Shown: positions 43,476 through 53,894, counted from the first letter of the stretch. The stretch is DNA of 64,000 nt from Ga0077555 sp964500805 (GCA_964500805.1 CAZCQH010000016.1:1-64000), one strand, 5' to 3'. Notes: generated from the sequence alone by a model not told the origin. Made by a program: numbers and translations.

Positions 43476-46400
43476 GTGACGCAATCGGGCAATGGTAGCA
43501 GTGGCCATGATCGCCTGACCCGCACAGGGCCGGGCGCGCCAGCCGTGCGTCCGAACACCGTACCGCCCCGCCGCCCGAACATCCCACAACCGAAAGGCGG
43601 GAAGCGTCGGCTACAGGGCCGAGCGCGACGATCGATGATCGCGCGCATGAGCCGAGCGCTCGCGAAAGGTCTCGGCGCCTGTGGTTGCGTTGTACTCCTT
43701 TGCCTCGGTGCCTTGTATCTTCGTCTGCTGCACGGCCCATTGCCGGTCAGTTTCCTGGCCGAGACCGCTGTGCGTGCTGTCAACGCCGAGTTGCCAGGGC
43801 TGACCGTTGCGATCGAAGATGCTGTCCTGCAACTCGGTGTTCAAGGGCATGTCGAGGTGCACCTGAGGGGCGTCAATGTCACGGATGGAGCAGACCGCAC
43901 GATCGCGACCGCCGAATCCGCCGGGATTCAGATCAGCCCGGCAAGCCTGCTGCGCGGCCGCGTCGCGGCGCAGAGGATTACGTTGCTAGAGCCTCGCTTT
44001 CGTCTGGCGTATGGAGCGGACGGCAAGCTCATCTTCACGGTCGCCAGTGCAGCGGGAGAGCAAGAAGCGCAGCGCGCCGGTCAGGTGGGTGCGGCCGCTC
44101 CGGCAGGCGCGGTTGCGGCACCGGCACACACTGCCGAGCAGCCGCCTCGCGCCAACTCCGGCCGACAAATCGAAACCGGTAGTGACGTCATGGGTGTCGT
44201 TGCTTCCATGATCGCACACTTGCGGCGTGACGGCGATACAGCGGCTCTGCAGACGGTGGCTTTCAAGACCGCCCTGTTCGAGATTGCGGGCCCGTCAGGA
44301 AAGGACACCTGGAAGATCGACGACCTGGCCATCGACCTCTCGCATCGTCAGAAAAGGAGCGTGGTCACGGCAGCGGCAAGAATTGTCACCGGCGGACAAC
44401 CGTGGACGATCGAAGTCAAAGCGGATGAGGCGGAAAAAGCGCAAACGCTCAAGCTGGAGTTTGCCGTTGACGGTCTCGTGCCCAGAAACATCGCCCGCGA
44501 GCTGCCGGCATTTTCTGCTTTTGCCGGGATCGATGTGCCAGTCACCGGCACGGCAAGTGCGACTCTCGACAAAGGGGCGGGGCTTCATCATGCGACCATC
44601 CAAACCGCATTGGGAAAAGGCAACGTCTATCTGGCCGGGCTCAACGGTGTTCCGCTCGCCGTTGATCGCGGATCACTGACCGTCCGGACCGACGGCAATG
44701 CGTTCGAGCTCGAACGCATTGCGATCGAAAGCGGTGCGAATAGGCTTGATTTCGGGGGCCGCATCGAGGGCGACAGTGCGACCGGTTTCAGATTCGATCT
44801 CAGCTCATTGAGCGGCTCACTGGCGCCACCGCAGGGCATCGAGCCGATGCCGATTGAGGCACTTGTGCTGCGCGGCAAGACAGCACCACGCTCAGGGCAT
44901 GTCGACGTGGAGCAATTTGCGCTCAAGATCGCGGGCGCCGAGATCAACGCCAGTGGAAAGATGGCCGGCACGACGCAGTTCGAAGGGCGCATCAGCCCAA
45001 TGGCCCTGTCGACGCTGAAGGCGATTTGGCCGGAGGCGCTGGCACCGCGCTCACGCGCGTTCGTGATGGAGCGGGTCATCAAGGGTGATCTCAAGGGAGG
45101 AGCTTTCAAGATCTACGCCGGCGACGTCGATCCAGCCGTTAGAAGCGCCGGTGAACGGCAACAGTCGTTGACGCTGGAGGCGGCAGACATCGAGGTCCAG
45201 TTTCGAAAAGAGCTCCCGCCGGTCGAGCTACCTCGAGCGCTGCTGAGACTGGAAGGCGACAGCGTCGAGCTGTCCGCCCCGGACTTGCACATGGCGGCCG
45301 GTGCCAACCGGCGCGTAAGCTGCAAGGCGGGGCGGTTCACCGCCGTCGATATCGACAAGCCGCGACCATTCGCTGAAGTGTCGGCGCGATGCCAAGGCAG
45401 CGTGCAGGCGTTAGCCGAAATCCTCGATCGCGAGCCGATCGGTCTGCTCAGAAGCAACAATATCACGATCCCGGTGGCAAATATCGACGGGAAGCTCGAA
45501 GGACAGCTGAAAGCCACTCTGCCGCTCAGCGAGACACTCTCATCGGCTGACGTGCGCTATGAAGGTCGAGCGCGGATCACGGACGGGCGCATCAAGGATG
45601 CCTTGGCGCAACATGACATCAATGGTGCGACGATCATCATCGCGGCAACCGAGAAATCGATCGACGTCCGGGGTGACATGCTGTTGGCTGGTATCGCCGC
45701 GAAGCTCGCCGGAAGCTGGCAGATCGGCGCAACGGACACCAAGCAGTCCCCTGTCCGACTGACCGCGCGTCTCGACAATGCGGATCGCACTCTGCTGGGG
45801 CTCGACCTCGACAATCTGGTTCAGGGCGAGGTTCCGATCGAAATCAGCGTGCAACGCGGTAAAGCCGATGAGCCGATATTGCATGTGAGTGGCGACTTGA
45901 CGTCCGCCGAGCTCATGCTCGACGAGCTGCATTGGCGCAAACCCGTCGGCCGCCCTGCGCGGGTGGATTTCGACGTGGGCAGAGGCCGGCAGGGCAAAGG
46001 GTTTGAATTGCAGAACTTCAAGGTGTCTGGCGAGACGATAGCGATCGATGGATGGATCAGCATCGGTCCCGACAATCGCGCGCGAGAGTACTATTTTCCG
46101 GAGTTTTCACTCAATGTAGTAAGCAATCTCGAAGTTCAGGGCGTGCTGCGCCCGGACAGGGTCTGGGAGGTCAAAGCGCAAGGCAAGACCTTCGATGGCC
46201 GTGATTTCTTTCGCTCGCTCTATGCAATCGGCCACGAACGGCCGAAACCACGTAAGGACCGGCCCGGCCTCGAGATCCATGCCAAGATCGATAATGTCCT
46301 CGGTGCTCACGATACCGCCCTTAGGCAAGTCGATCTCCGCTTTGCGAAGAGGGCCGAGCAGGTCGCTGGTCTCGAAATGAAGGGAGTCATGGACGGCGCT

Positions 46401-47237
46401 GTGCCGCTGACAGCGACGCTCAAACCGGATCAGACTCGCCAGCGGATCGTTGTCGTCGAAACCAACGACGCAGGTCAGGCGCTGAAGCTGATCGGGTTTT
46501 ATCCGAACATGGCCGGCGGCAAGGGCCAGCTCGAGGTCAACCTCGAGGGGCGCGGCGCGGTCGAGAAAACCGGGAAGCTGAAGATCCGCGGATTTCGCAT
46601 TCTTGGAGATGCGATCATCTCCGAGGTTTTCCAGAACGCGGACGACAGTACCGTGCAGGACAGCCGCCCCGCCATCTCGGCAGGCACACCGCGGCGGCGC
46701 GTCGTGCGCGAGCAGCTCGAATTCGAGTCGCTCGATGCGACCTTCTCCGTCGGCAACGCCCAGGTTGTGATCGATGAGGCCGATGCGCGCGGTCCGCTGG
46801 TGGGAACGAGCTTGCGGGGCAAGCTCGATTTTAAAGCGCAGCGCATGGACCTTGGTGGCACCTATGTCCCACTTTCGGGTCTCAATCGTGTCGTGGGTCA
46901 GATTCCAATCCTGTCACCCATATTGACCGGACCGCGAGGCGAAGGCGTGCTCGGGATCCCGTTTGCAATCACGGGGCCAATGGCGCAGCCACAGGTGATC
47001 TTCAACCCGATCGGCCTTGGCGCACCTGGATTCCTGCGGGAACTCTTCCAGATGGGTCCCCAGAACCCGCGGGTGACACCCCGAGTCGAGGCACCCGCAA
47101 AGCCTGGCGCACCAAGGGTGAACTCGAGCCCGCCGGAGGCGCGGCGGGGCGCCGATGCCGTTCAGAAGCCCGCGTCCGAAGTCCTCGACGGGTGGTCTTC
47201 GTCGACATCGCCGCCCGCGCCGGCAGGAAAGCGGTAG
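43476..47237 (+). CDS. AsmA-like DUF3971 envelope protein
   Basis: 1253 residues: a Pro/Arg-rich cytosolic lead, one transmembrane helix at about residues 64-86 (LGACGCVVLLCLGALYL), then a giant periplasmic body that is mostly beta-strand, with a DUF3971 domain (IQISPASLLRGRVAAQRITLLEPRF) and a C-terminal AsmA_2-like part (GGKGQLEVNLEGRGAVEKTGKL, VVGQIPILSPILTGPRGEGVLG). This is the YhdP/TamB-like architecture proposed to bridge phospholipids to the outer membrane. The GTG start follows GGGGGT; later ATGs at codons 54 or 58 are possible. Pro-rich C-terminal tail. Confidence 0.85.
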   Translation: MTQSGNGSSGHDRLTRTGPGAPAVRPNTVPPRRPNIPQPKGGKRRLQGRARRSMIARMSRALAKGLGACGCVVLLCLGALYLRLLHGPLPVSFLAETAVRAVNAELPGLTVAIEDAVLQLGVQGHVEVHLRGVNVTDGADRTIATAESAGIQISPASLLRGRVAAQRITLLEPRFRLAYGADGKLIFTVASAAGEQEAQRAGQVGAAAPAGAVAAPAHTAEQPPRANSGRQIETGSDVMGVVASMIAHLRRDGDTAALQTVAFKTALFEIAGPSGKDTWKIDDLAIDLSHRQKRSVVTAAARIVTGGQPWTIEVKADEAEKAQTLKLEFAVDGLVPRNIARELPAFSAFAGIDVPVTGTASATLDKGAGLHHATIQTALGKGNVYLAGLNGVPLAVDRGSLTVRTDGNAFELERIAIESGANRLDFGGRIEGDSATGFRFDLSSLSGSLAPPQGIEPMPIEALVLRGKTAPRSGHVDVEQFALKIAGAEINASGKMAGTTQFEGRISPMALSTLKAIWPEALAPRSRAFVMERVIKGDLKGGAFKIYAGDVDPAVRSAGERQQSLTLEAADIEVQFRKELPPVELPRALLRLEGDSVELSAPDLHMAAGANRRVSCKAGRFTAVDIDKPRPFAEVSARCQGSVQALAEILDREPIGLLRSNNITIPVANIDGKLEGQLKATLPLSETLSSADVRYEGRARITDGRIKDALAQHDINGATIIIAATEKSIDVRGDMLLAGIAAKLAGSWQIGATDTKQSPVRLTARLDNADRTLLGLDLDNLVQGEVPIEISVQRGKADEPILHVSGDLTSAELMLDELHWRKPVGRPARVDFDVGRGRQGKGFELQNFKVSGETIAIDGWISIGPDNRAREYYFPEFSLNVVSNLEVQGVLRPDRVWEVKAQGKTFDGRDFFRSLYAIGHERPKPRKDRPGLEIHAKIDNVLGAHDTALRQVDLRFAKRAEQVAGLEMKGVMDGAVPLTATLKPDQTRQRIVVVETNDAGQALKLIGFYPNMAGGKGQLEVNLEGRGAVEKTGKLKIRGFRILGDAIISEVFQNADDSTVQDSRPAISAGTPRRRVVREQLEFESLDATFSVGNAQVVIDEADARGPLVGTSLRGKLDFKAQRMDLGGTYVPLSGLNRVVGQIPILSPILTGPRGEGVLGIPFAITGPMAQPQVIFNPIGLGAPGFLRELFQMGPQNPRVTPRVEAPAKPGAPRVNSSPPEARRGADAVQKPASEVLDGWSSSTSPPAPAGKR

Positions 47238-47261
47238 GCGCGGGCGGGCCGCATGCCCGCA

Positions 47262-48596
47262 TCAGCGCATGTAACCTTCAATCTCGGTCTCGGCCCAAGC
47301 GAGTGTTTTTTCCATCGGCTCACCCTGCAAGTGGCGCACGATCATCTTTGGCATGACACCCTGTATGTAGAGCTGCACCGCTATTCGCGCCGGAGCCGGC
47401 GCACCAGCGATCGACGGGAGCTGGTGGTTGTCGCGGATCGGATAGTGGTAGAGAGAGCCCTTGGGCGGTCCCTCTTCGGCCCAGGTCTTGATCGAGGTCA
47501 AGTTGGCGTAGGCCGGGATGTCGAAGCCTTGGCTCGCCGCCACCATCGCCTCGATGGCCGGTGCCTCGGAGAGATGACGGAGCAAGCTCTTCGCCGCAGG
47601 CTTGTTCTTGGCAAACTCCCAGATGCCCCAGAAATACGGGATTGCAGGTGTGAACCGGCCTTTCGGACCGATCGGCATGCCGTGATGCCAGATCTGTTCC
47701 GCAACCTTCGGCGCATCACGCTTGGCGACCGCCCAGGCGCTCGGCGGATTGAGAATGAGGGCGCTCTTGCTGGCGACAAGCGCTTTGTTGTTCGAGGCAT
47801 CGTCCCAGGACGGCGCATCGGGCGGCAGGAAGCGGGCCAGCTTCACGCAGTATTCGAGGGCTTGGCGGACCGCGTCGGACTTGACTGTGATGTTGCCCTT
47901 CGCGTCGACGAGATGCGCGCCGAATGCATCGAAAAATGCGCCGGCGCTGTCAACTGAATCGGGCGTCGTGCCCAGCCCGATGCCGAACGGCACTCCCGAC
48001 TTGTGGCACGCCTCCGCCGCTCTTAGGAATGAGTCGAGCGTCCAAGCGTCGGCTTTGGCGGGTGCGCCTGCCGGATACATCGCCAGGATATCGATGCCGG
48101 CATGCTCCTTCAGAAGATCGATGCGCGTGCACGGTCCCTTGGTGTTGCTCCCGCGAGTTGCTGGAACGGCAACCCAACGGCCGTTCTGACGACCCAGGTA
48201 CTCGACCGTTTTCGCGACCTCACCCTGCTTTTTGATCACGTCGGTCATGATGTCATCGACCGGCTCGAGAATCTTGGCGTGATCGCCTGGGCCCCAGCAG
48301 CGGAACGTCATGATGTCGTGGCCGGTTCGGGCAAGGGCCTCGGCCTGCTCGGTGAGGAGCAGCTTGTTTCCTTGGCTGGTGATGTAGTCAATCTGAACCT
48401 CGACCTTTTCCTTGGCCGCCCACTCCTCGATCAACTTGGTAGAGGCATTGTTGGCGCCGGGAACCCAGTGGTCCCAAAGACCGACCGAGAGTTTTCCGGC
48501 GGCATGCGCGCCGTGCACATAAGGCATAGCGAAGGCGGCCGCCGAGGCCGCCGAGACTTTCAGGAACCGACGTCGTGTCGATGTCGACTTGATCAT
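47262..48596 (-). CDS. ABC transporter substrate-binding protein (paralogue 1)
   Basis: Periplasmic binding protein of the extracellular solute-binding family 1 class. A Tat signal is visible (STRRRFLKVSAASAAAFAMP, cut near HAA). The mature part starts GKLSVGLWDHWVPGAN and contains PSWDDASNNK, LNPPSAWAVAKRDAP and the end EPMEKTLAWAETEIEGYMR, all nearly shared with the divergent paralogue. It faces away from the permease genes, separated by 404 bp. It likely feeds the same or a related sugar into the shared transporter. Confidence 0.87.
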   Translation of the reverse strand: MIKSTSTRRRFLKVSAASAAAFAMPYVHGAHAAGKLSVGLWDHWVPGANNASTKLIEEWAAKEKVEVQIDYITSQGNKLLLTEQAEALARTGHDIMTFRCWGPGDHAKILEPVDDIMTDVIKKQGEVAKTVEYLGRQNGRWVAVPATRGSNTKGPCTRIDLLKEHAGIDILAMYPAGAPAKADAWTLDSFLRAAEACHKSGVPFGIGLGTTPDSVDSAGAFFDAFGAHLVDAKGNITVKSDAVRQALEYCVKLARFLPPDAPSWDDASNNKALVASKSALILNPPSAWAVAKRDAPKVAEQIWHHGMPIGPKGRFTPAIPYFWGIWEFAKNKPAAKSLLRHLSEAPAIEAMVAASQGFDIPAYANLTSIKTWAEEGPPKGSLYHYPIRDNHQLPSIAGAPAPARIAVQLYIQGVMPKMIVRHLQGEPMEKTLAWAETEIEGYMR

Positions 48597-49000
48597 TTGC
48601 TTGCTCCCCTTGGATGGACGGAGCGCAACTTGTGCCGATGATTATTCAAGCCAAAGCCGGACGGATCCAACTCAGGTCACGCAGTCTTCTCTGCGCCCGT
48701 CATTGAAGACGCTATGTCGAAGCCGGCGCTGACGACAATCAAATGTTGTGCTGCAACGCGATAGATGAAGCGGCCGGAATTCGGCGAAACCGATCGGTTG
48801 CATTCTGCCATCGAGAATTTCGCGCGCTCAGGAAGATACCATCTGGTCAGGTGCCTCGCGATGCGCTTTACTTTCATGTGAACGATGGCTGGGAAGCCTC
48901 GGTTCCTCGCCACTCGTTGAAGAAAATCAACGACGGACCGGCGCGCGCCCCGCGCCCTGATTGGGAAGGGCCGCACTGCGATCCTCGAGTGGAGGACGAC
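48597..49000. other. Divergent promoter region between two binding-protein genes
   Basis: 404 bp without a credible gene. It must hold promoters for the minus-strand paralogue 1 and the plus-strand transporter row. GGAGGA directly precedes the ATG at 49001. No operator or attenuator could be assigned by eye, and no regulator gene lies here. Confidence 0.6.
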
Positions 49001-50323
49001 ATGCCCAAGCTTTCCCGGCGCCAATTCACCACGGCGGCCGCCGCGACGTCACTTGCTGCGCCTTTCGTTCGCTCGGCGCATGCTGCCGGCAGTCTGAATG
49101 TCGGGATGTGGGATCATTGGGTGCCCGGCGCAAACGCCGAAACCGAGAAGCTCATCAAGGCCTGGGCGGAGAAGGAGAAGGTCGACGTCAAAATCGACTT
49201 CATCACGAGCCAGGGTAACAAGCTCAATCTGACCGTGGTCGCGGAGGCTCAGGCTAAATCCGGCCACGACCTCATGTACCTGCCGTCGTGGCAAACATCA
49301 CGCAATGCCGAGGTTCTGGAGCCGATGGATGATGTGGTCAAAGACCTCATCAAAGAGAACGGTGACGTCTCGAGCGTTGCGAAATACCTCGCGCAGATCA
49401 AGGGGACTTGGCGCGCGATTCCGTCCACCTACGGCGCACAGATGAAGGGGCCTTCGACCCGTATCGACCTGATGAAGCAGCACGCGGGCATCGATGTGCA
49501 GGCCCTCTATCCCGCAGGCGGGACGCCCAAATCGGATCAATGGACCTATGATGCGTTCTTGAAAGCCGCCGAGGCCTGTCACAAGGCCGGCGTTCCAATC
49601 GGCATCGGCCTTGGCACGACGGCTGACAGCGTCGATTCGGTAGGAGCAATTTTTGCCGCGTTCGGCGGCACGCTCGTCGATGAGAGCGGCAAGCTGTCCA
49701 TCAAGTCGGACGGCGTCCGACAAGCGATGGATTATTGCAAGAAACTGACGGCGTTCCTGCCGGCCGACGCGCCGTCCTGGGACGATGCCTCCAACAATAA
49801 GCTGTTCGTCGCGGGCAAGACGGCGATGATCCTGAATCCACCCAGCGCGTGGGCCGTCGCCGTTCGCGATGCGCCGCAAATCGCCGAGCAAACATGGCAC
49901 CACCCGATGCCAAAGGGGCCGAAGGGCCGCTTCGCATCATTCCTGCAGCCGGCGCTCGGTGTGTGGTCGTTCTCAAAGAACAAGAGCGCGGGCAAGAGCC
50001 TGTTGCGGCACCTCTCATCACGCGATGCCGCCGAGACGATGGTGAAAGCCAGCAAGGGCTACGACATTCCGCCCTATGCCAAGTTCAAGACCTTCGCAAC
50101 CTGGGCGGAAATCGGACCGCCGAAGGGAACGCTCTACCACTACCCGGATCCCCATGCGGACCAGATCCTGGCGGTAGCCGCAATGCCCAGTCCGCACGCC
50201 ATCGCCGAGCAAATCTATACGCAGGGCATCATGACCAAGATGGTCGTGCGCCACTTCCAAGGCGAGCCGATGGAGAAGACGCTCGCGTGGGCGGAGAGCG
50301 AGGTCGAAGGCTTCATGCGGTGA
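49001..50323 (+). CDS. ABC transporter substrate-binding protein (paralogue 2)
   Basis: 440 residues. Tat-type signal SRRQFTTAAAATSLAAPFV ending AHA, mature start AGSLNVGMWDHWVPGANAE. ATG 49001 has GGAGGA upstream. Shares long blocks with paralogue 1 (WDHWVPGAN, ITSQGNKL, GIGLGTTxDSVDS, PSWDDASNNK, MEKTLAWAExEVEGFMR). It starts the row with two permeases and an ATPase, so this is the primary binding protein of that importer. Confidence 0.88.
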   Translation: MPKLSRRQFTTAAAATSLAAPFVRSAHAAGSLNVGMWDHWVPGANAETEKLIKAWAEKEKVDVKIDFITSQGNKLNLTVVAEAQAKSGHDLMYLPSWQTSRNAEVLEPMDDVVKDLIKENGDVSSVAKYLAQIKGTWRAIPSTYGAQMKGPSTRIDLMKQHAGIDVQALYPAGGTPKSDQWTYDAFLKAAEACHKAGVPIGIGLGTTADSVDSVGAIFAAFGGTLVDESGKLSIKSDGVRQAMDYCKKLTAFLPADAPSWDDASNNKLFVAGKTAMILNPPSAWAVAVRDAPQIAEQTWHHPMPKGPKGRFASFLQPALGVWSFSKNKSAGKSLLRHLSSRDAAETMVKASKGYDIPPYAKFKTFATWAEIGPPKGTLYHYPDPHADQILAVAAMPSPHAIAEQIYTQGIMTKMVVRHFQGEPMEKTLAWAESEVEGFMR

Positions 50324-50399
50324 TCTTTGCCGGGGCGCTGCGGGAAACCTGCGCCCATCGAGAGGCAGTGCTCATCAGGTGCCAAGGAGCGATTAGCAG

Positions 50400-51332
50400 A
50401 TGGCTCAGACAACGCTCTCCGCCGAGATGCCAACGTCACGTACAAGGCCGTCGCCGGGACTGCGGCTCTGGCTCTCGCGCAAGTCGACGATCGCGTTCTT
50501 CATGACGCTGCCGCTGATCGTGCTGATCGCCGTCCTGGTCATCTATCCGGCGATCTACTCGCTGCATCTCGCGACGCTCAACAAGCGGATGACGGAGTTC
50601 GTTGGGCTCAAGAACTTCTCGTTCCTGTTCACCCGCGAGACGTTCTGGATGGTGGTGAAACAGAGCTGCATTTTCGCGCTCACCGCCGTGTTCTTCAAAG
50701 CTCTGCTCGGGTTCATCATCGCGCATCTTGTGCACAACGTGCCGTCCAACAAGCAGCGGAAGTGGCGGGGCATGCTGCTCATCCCGTGGGTGATCCCCGC
50801 GGCGATGTCGACGCTGGCCTGGCTGTGGCTGTTCGATCCGTCGCACTCGGCTTTCAACTGGTTGCTCGAGAAAATCGGGATAGCGCCCGTGCCGTGGATC
50901 GGCGATGCCTACTGGGCGCGGTTCTGCGTCATCCTGGTCAACATCTGGATCGGCGCGCCTTTCTTCATGATCATGTACCTGGCGGCGCTGAAATCAGTGC
51001 CGGAGCAGCTCTATGAGGCGGCAAAGATCGACGGCGCGACGTGGTGGCAGACGATGCGCTTCGTCACGCTGCCGATGATGCGAAACATCATCGCGATCAC
51101 GGCGCTGTTCTCGACGATCGTGACGTTCGCCAATTTTGACATCGTGCGCGTGCTGACGCGCGGCGATCCGCTCGACAAGACGCACGTTTTCGCGACCTGG
51201 GCCTTCCGGGTCGGCATCGAGGGCGGCGACATTCCGCTCGGCGCATCGGTGTCGCTGTTCATGGTGCCGATCCTGACAGTCGCCGCGATCTTCATCCTGC
51301 GTGACATCAACCGCCGGGGGAACGAGGCATGA
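50400..51332 (+). CDS. ABC sugar transporter permease (MalF/UgpA type)
   Basis: Inner-membrane permease of 310 residues with about six helices, for example IAFFMTLPLIVLIAVLVIYPA at the N-terminus. The cytosolic EAA loop, which docks on the ATPase, reads YEAAKIDGATWWQTMRFVTLP. ATG follows AAGGAG and ends by overlapping the next permease gene (ATGA, 51329-51332). Pairs with the following permease. Confidence 0.92.
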   Translation: MAQTTLSAEMPTSRTRPSPGLRLWLSRKSTIAFFMTLPLIVLIAVLVIYPAIYSLHLATLNKRMTEFVGLKNFSFLFTRETFWMVVKQSCIFALTAVFFKALLGFIIAHLVHNVPSNKQRKWRGMLLIPWVIPAAMSTLAWLWLFDPSHSAFNWLLEKIGIAPVPWIGDAYWARFCVILVNIWIGAPFFMIMYLAALKSVPEQLYEAAKIDGATWWQTMRFVTLPMMRNIIAITALFSTIVTFANFDIVRVLTRGDPLDKTHVFATWAFRVGIEGGDIPLGASVSLFMVPILTVAAIFILRDINRRGNEA

Positions 51333-52252
51333 CCGCATCGACAGCAACACCCTCAGCCACGAGCGCCATATCCGTCGTGCGCCCGAAGTACGGAAGCATG
51401 CAGCGCGACCGCAAGTGGGCGCTGCGCTGGTCCTACGTCTTCCTGATCCTGTTCGTGATCTTCTTTCTGACGCCGCCGATCTACATGTTGATCACGTCTC
51501 TGAAGACGAGCCAGGAGATCTCCTCGCTGCACAATCCCTGGTGGGTTTTCAATCCGACGCTCGACAACTATCGGGAACTTATCGGGTCGAAGCAGTTCCA
51601 GACATTCTTCATCAACTCGGCCCTTGTCGCCGTGATCGTGGTGAGCACGACGATGCTCATCTCCGTGCCCGCGGCATTCGCGCTGAGCCGAATGAAATTC
51701 TGGGGCTCGGCGACGCTCGCGACAGGTGTGTTCTTGACCTACCTGATCCCCGAGACGCTGCTGTTCATTCCGCTGTTCAAGATGATGGCGGTGTTCAATG
51801 AGCTGACCGGAATCCAGCTGATCAACAAGTGGTGGGTCAACCTGATCCTCTATCCGACTCTGACGGTGCCGTTCTGCACTTGGATCATGATCGGGTACTT
51901 CGCCTCGATCCCGAAGGAGCTCGACGAGGCGGCTCTGATCGACGGCGCGACCTGGATGCAGACGCTGACCAAGATCTTCATTCCGGTGGCGCTGCCGGGC
52001 CTGATTGCGGCGACGATCTTTGCTTTCACCGTATCGTGGGCGCAGTTCCTCTATCCGCTGGCCTTCACAACTTCGACCGATCAGCTCGTGCTGCCGGTTG
52101 GGATCATCACGTCGCTGATTAAAGGCGACATCTTCAACTGGGGACAGATCATGACGGGGGCGCTGCTCGGCGCATTGCCACCGCTGGTCATCTACGCCTT
52201 CCTCATGGACTATTACATCGCTGGCCTCACCGCCGGCGCCACGAAAGGGTGA
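51329..52252 (+). CDS. ABC sugar transporter permease (MalG/UgpE type)
   Basis: 307 residues with six predicted helices (YVFLILFVIFFLTPPIYML first) and EAA loop DEAALIDGATWMQTLTKIFIPVALPG. Starts inside the stop of the preceding permease gene, so the two are translationally coupled. The ATPase gene begins seven bases after its stop. Confidence 0.92.
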   Translation: MTASTATPSATSAISVVRPKYGSMQRDRKWALRWSYVFLILFVIFFLTPPIYMLITSLKTSQEISSLHNPWWVFNPTLDNYRELIGSKQFQTFFINSALVAVIVVSTTMLISVPAAFALSRMKFWGSATLATGVFLTYLIPETLLFIPLFKMMAVFNELTGIQLINKWWVNLILYPTLTVPFCTWIMIGYFASIPKELDEAALIDGATWMQTLTKIFIPVALPGLIAATIFAFTVSWAQFLYPLAFTTSTDQLVLPVGIITSLIKGDIFNWGQIMTGALLGALPPLVIYAFLMDYYIAGLTAGATKG

Positions 52253-52259
52253 TTCGACG

Positions 52260-53363
52260 ATGGCCGAAGTTTCGATCCGCAAGTGCGTGAAAATGTACGA
52301 CGGCGGCGTGCAGGCCGTTCGGGGTATCGATCTCGACATCAAGGACCAGGAGTTCGTGGTGCTGGTCGGCCCATCGGGTTGCGGCAAGACGACGACGCTG
52401 CGGATGATCGCCGGTCTCGAAGACATCACCGGCGGGGAGATTCTGATCGGCCCGGATGTCGTCAACGACGTGCCGCCGAAGGACCGCGACATCGCTATGG
52501 TGTTTCAGAATTACGCGCTCTATCCGCACATGACAGTACACGAGAACATGTCGTTCGGATTGCGCCTGAAGAAGTTTCCGAAGGACGAGATCAACCGGCG
52601 GGTGGACGAAGCGGCGCGCATTCTCGACATTAAGGAGCTACTGGATCGCAAGCCGAAGCAGCTCTCCGGCGGCCAGCGCCAGCGGGTGGCCATGGGCCGC
52701 GCAATCGTGCGAAACCCGAAGGTGTTCCTGTTCGACGAGCCGCTCTCCAACCTCGATGCCAAGCTGCGCGTGCAGATGCGCATCGAGATCAAGAAGGTGC
52801 ACCAGAAGGTGCGCACGACGACGGTCTATGTGACGCACGACCAGGTTGAGGCCATGACGCTCGCCGACCGCGTGGTGGTGATGAACCACGGCGTCATCGA
52901 GCAGGTCGGAACGCCGCAAGAACTCTACCACAATCCGAAAACGCGCTTTGTTGCGGGCTTCATCGGATCGCCGGCGATGAACTTTCTCCCGTGCAGGCTC
53001 GAGAGTGCGGACGACAAGCTTGTCGTGCGCGTCGGCAACGAGATTGCGCTGCCCGTGCCGCCACAGCGCGCCCGTCAATATGCACAGCACAAGAACAACG
53101 GCGAACTGCTGCTTGGCCTTCGCCCCGAGCATCTGACCGATGCGCGCGAGCACATGGAGCCCGGCATCGTACCGTTCGACGCCAAGATCGACGTCACCGA
53201 GCCGATGGGGATGGAGACGTTCGTCTACTTCACCGTCAACGGCACTCAGGTCTGCGGCCGAGCCAATCCGGCTGCCGGCGCCAAGGACGGGGCCCCGCTG
53301 CGCATGGCGGCCGACCTCAACAACATGCACCTGATCGAGGCGGGGTCGGGCCAAGTGATCTGA
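52260..53363 (+). CDS. ABC transporter ATP-binding protein (UgpC/MalK type)
   Basis: 367 residues. ATPase domain with Walker A GPSGCGKTTTLR, Q-loop MVFQNYALYPHM, signature LSGGQRQRVAMGRAIV, Walker B VFLFDEPLSN, H-loop YVTHDQVEAM, then a C-terminal TOBE regulatory domain (LLLGLRPEHLTDA). This class powers carbohydrate or glycerol-3-phosphate importers. Start ATG follows GATTCGACG; weak site, but coupling to the previous gene is likely. Confidence 0.93.
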   Translation: MAEVSIRKCVKMYDGGVQAVRGIDLDIKDQEFVVLVGPSGCGKTTTLRMIAGLEDITGGEILIGPDVVNDVPPKDRDIAMVFQNYALYPHMTVHENMSFGLRLKKFPKDEINRRVDEAARILDIKELLDRKPKQLSGGQRQRVAMGRAIVRNPKVFLFDEPLSNLDAKLRVQMRIEIKKVHQKVRTTTVYVTHDQVEAMTLADRVVVMNHGVIEQVGTPQELYHNPKTRFVAGFIGSPAMNFLPCRLESADDKLVVRVGNEIALPVPPQRARQYAQHKNNGELLLGLRPEHLTDAREHMEPGIVPFDAKIDVTEPMGMETFVYFTVNGTQVCGRANPAAGAKDGAPLRMAADLNNMHLIEAGSGQVI

Positions 53364-53599
53364 GCCGCCCGGGGTGAGGGGCGGCATGTCTGCCCAAGAA
53401 TTTTGAGCCGGAGCGAGCGTATTAGGCCCCGAAGGGGCCGTGCCCTTGATCTCTGCCACGCCTCTTTCGCCCCTCCGGGGCGAGCACTTGAAAGATCCTG
53501 CGGAGCGCGTCGAAAGGACACCGACACTTGTTGCATTGGTGGCCTGGAGGCACCCTCCGACCTCTATTCACCAGCGAACCCCGGCGTGCCGAGCACGGC

Positions 53600-53894
53600 C
53601 GGGCTCAACGCGTTTTCCCAATCGGTTTGCCATGCGCACATCGCCTACTGGACGACGAATTTCGCTTCCGATCGCCAGCGGGCGATCGATGTGGGCTTTC
53701 GCGTCGGACATGAAGGCGTTACCGGCCGCTATGGCCCTTTCGTCTACTTTGAAAGCCGAGGTCATCACGGCACGGTTCTCGAGCTGTCGGACATCGGCGG
53801 TCTGAAGCTGAAGCTATTCGAGCTCATCGCCGCGGCGGCGCGGGACTGGGATGGCCGCGATCCAGTCCGATCGTTTCCGGACATCGCGAGTTGA
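53600..53894 (+). pseudogene. Truncated VOC/glyoxalase-like gene
   Basis: The C-terminal half of a vicinal-oxygen-chelate protein: LNAFSQSVCHAHIAYWTTNF (metal-binding His region), YFESRGHHGTVLELSD (Glu ligand) and the end AAAARDWDGRDPVRSFPDIAS. About 75 residues that should form the N-terminal metal site are missing or unrecognisable upstream, so it appears truncated. The gap 53364-53599 holds only two small GC palindromes (CGCCCC/GGGGCG and GGCCCC/GGGGCC). Confidence 0.6.
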
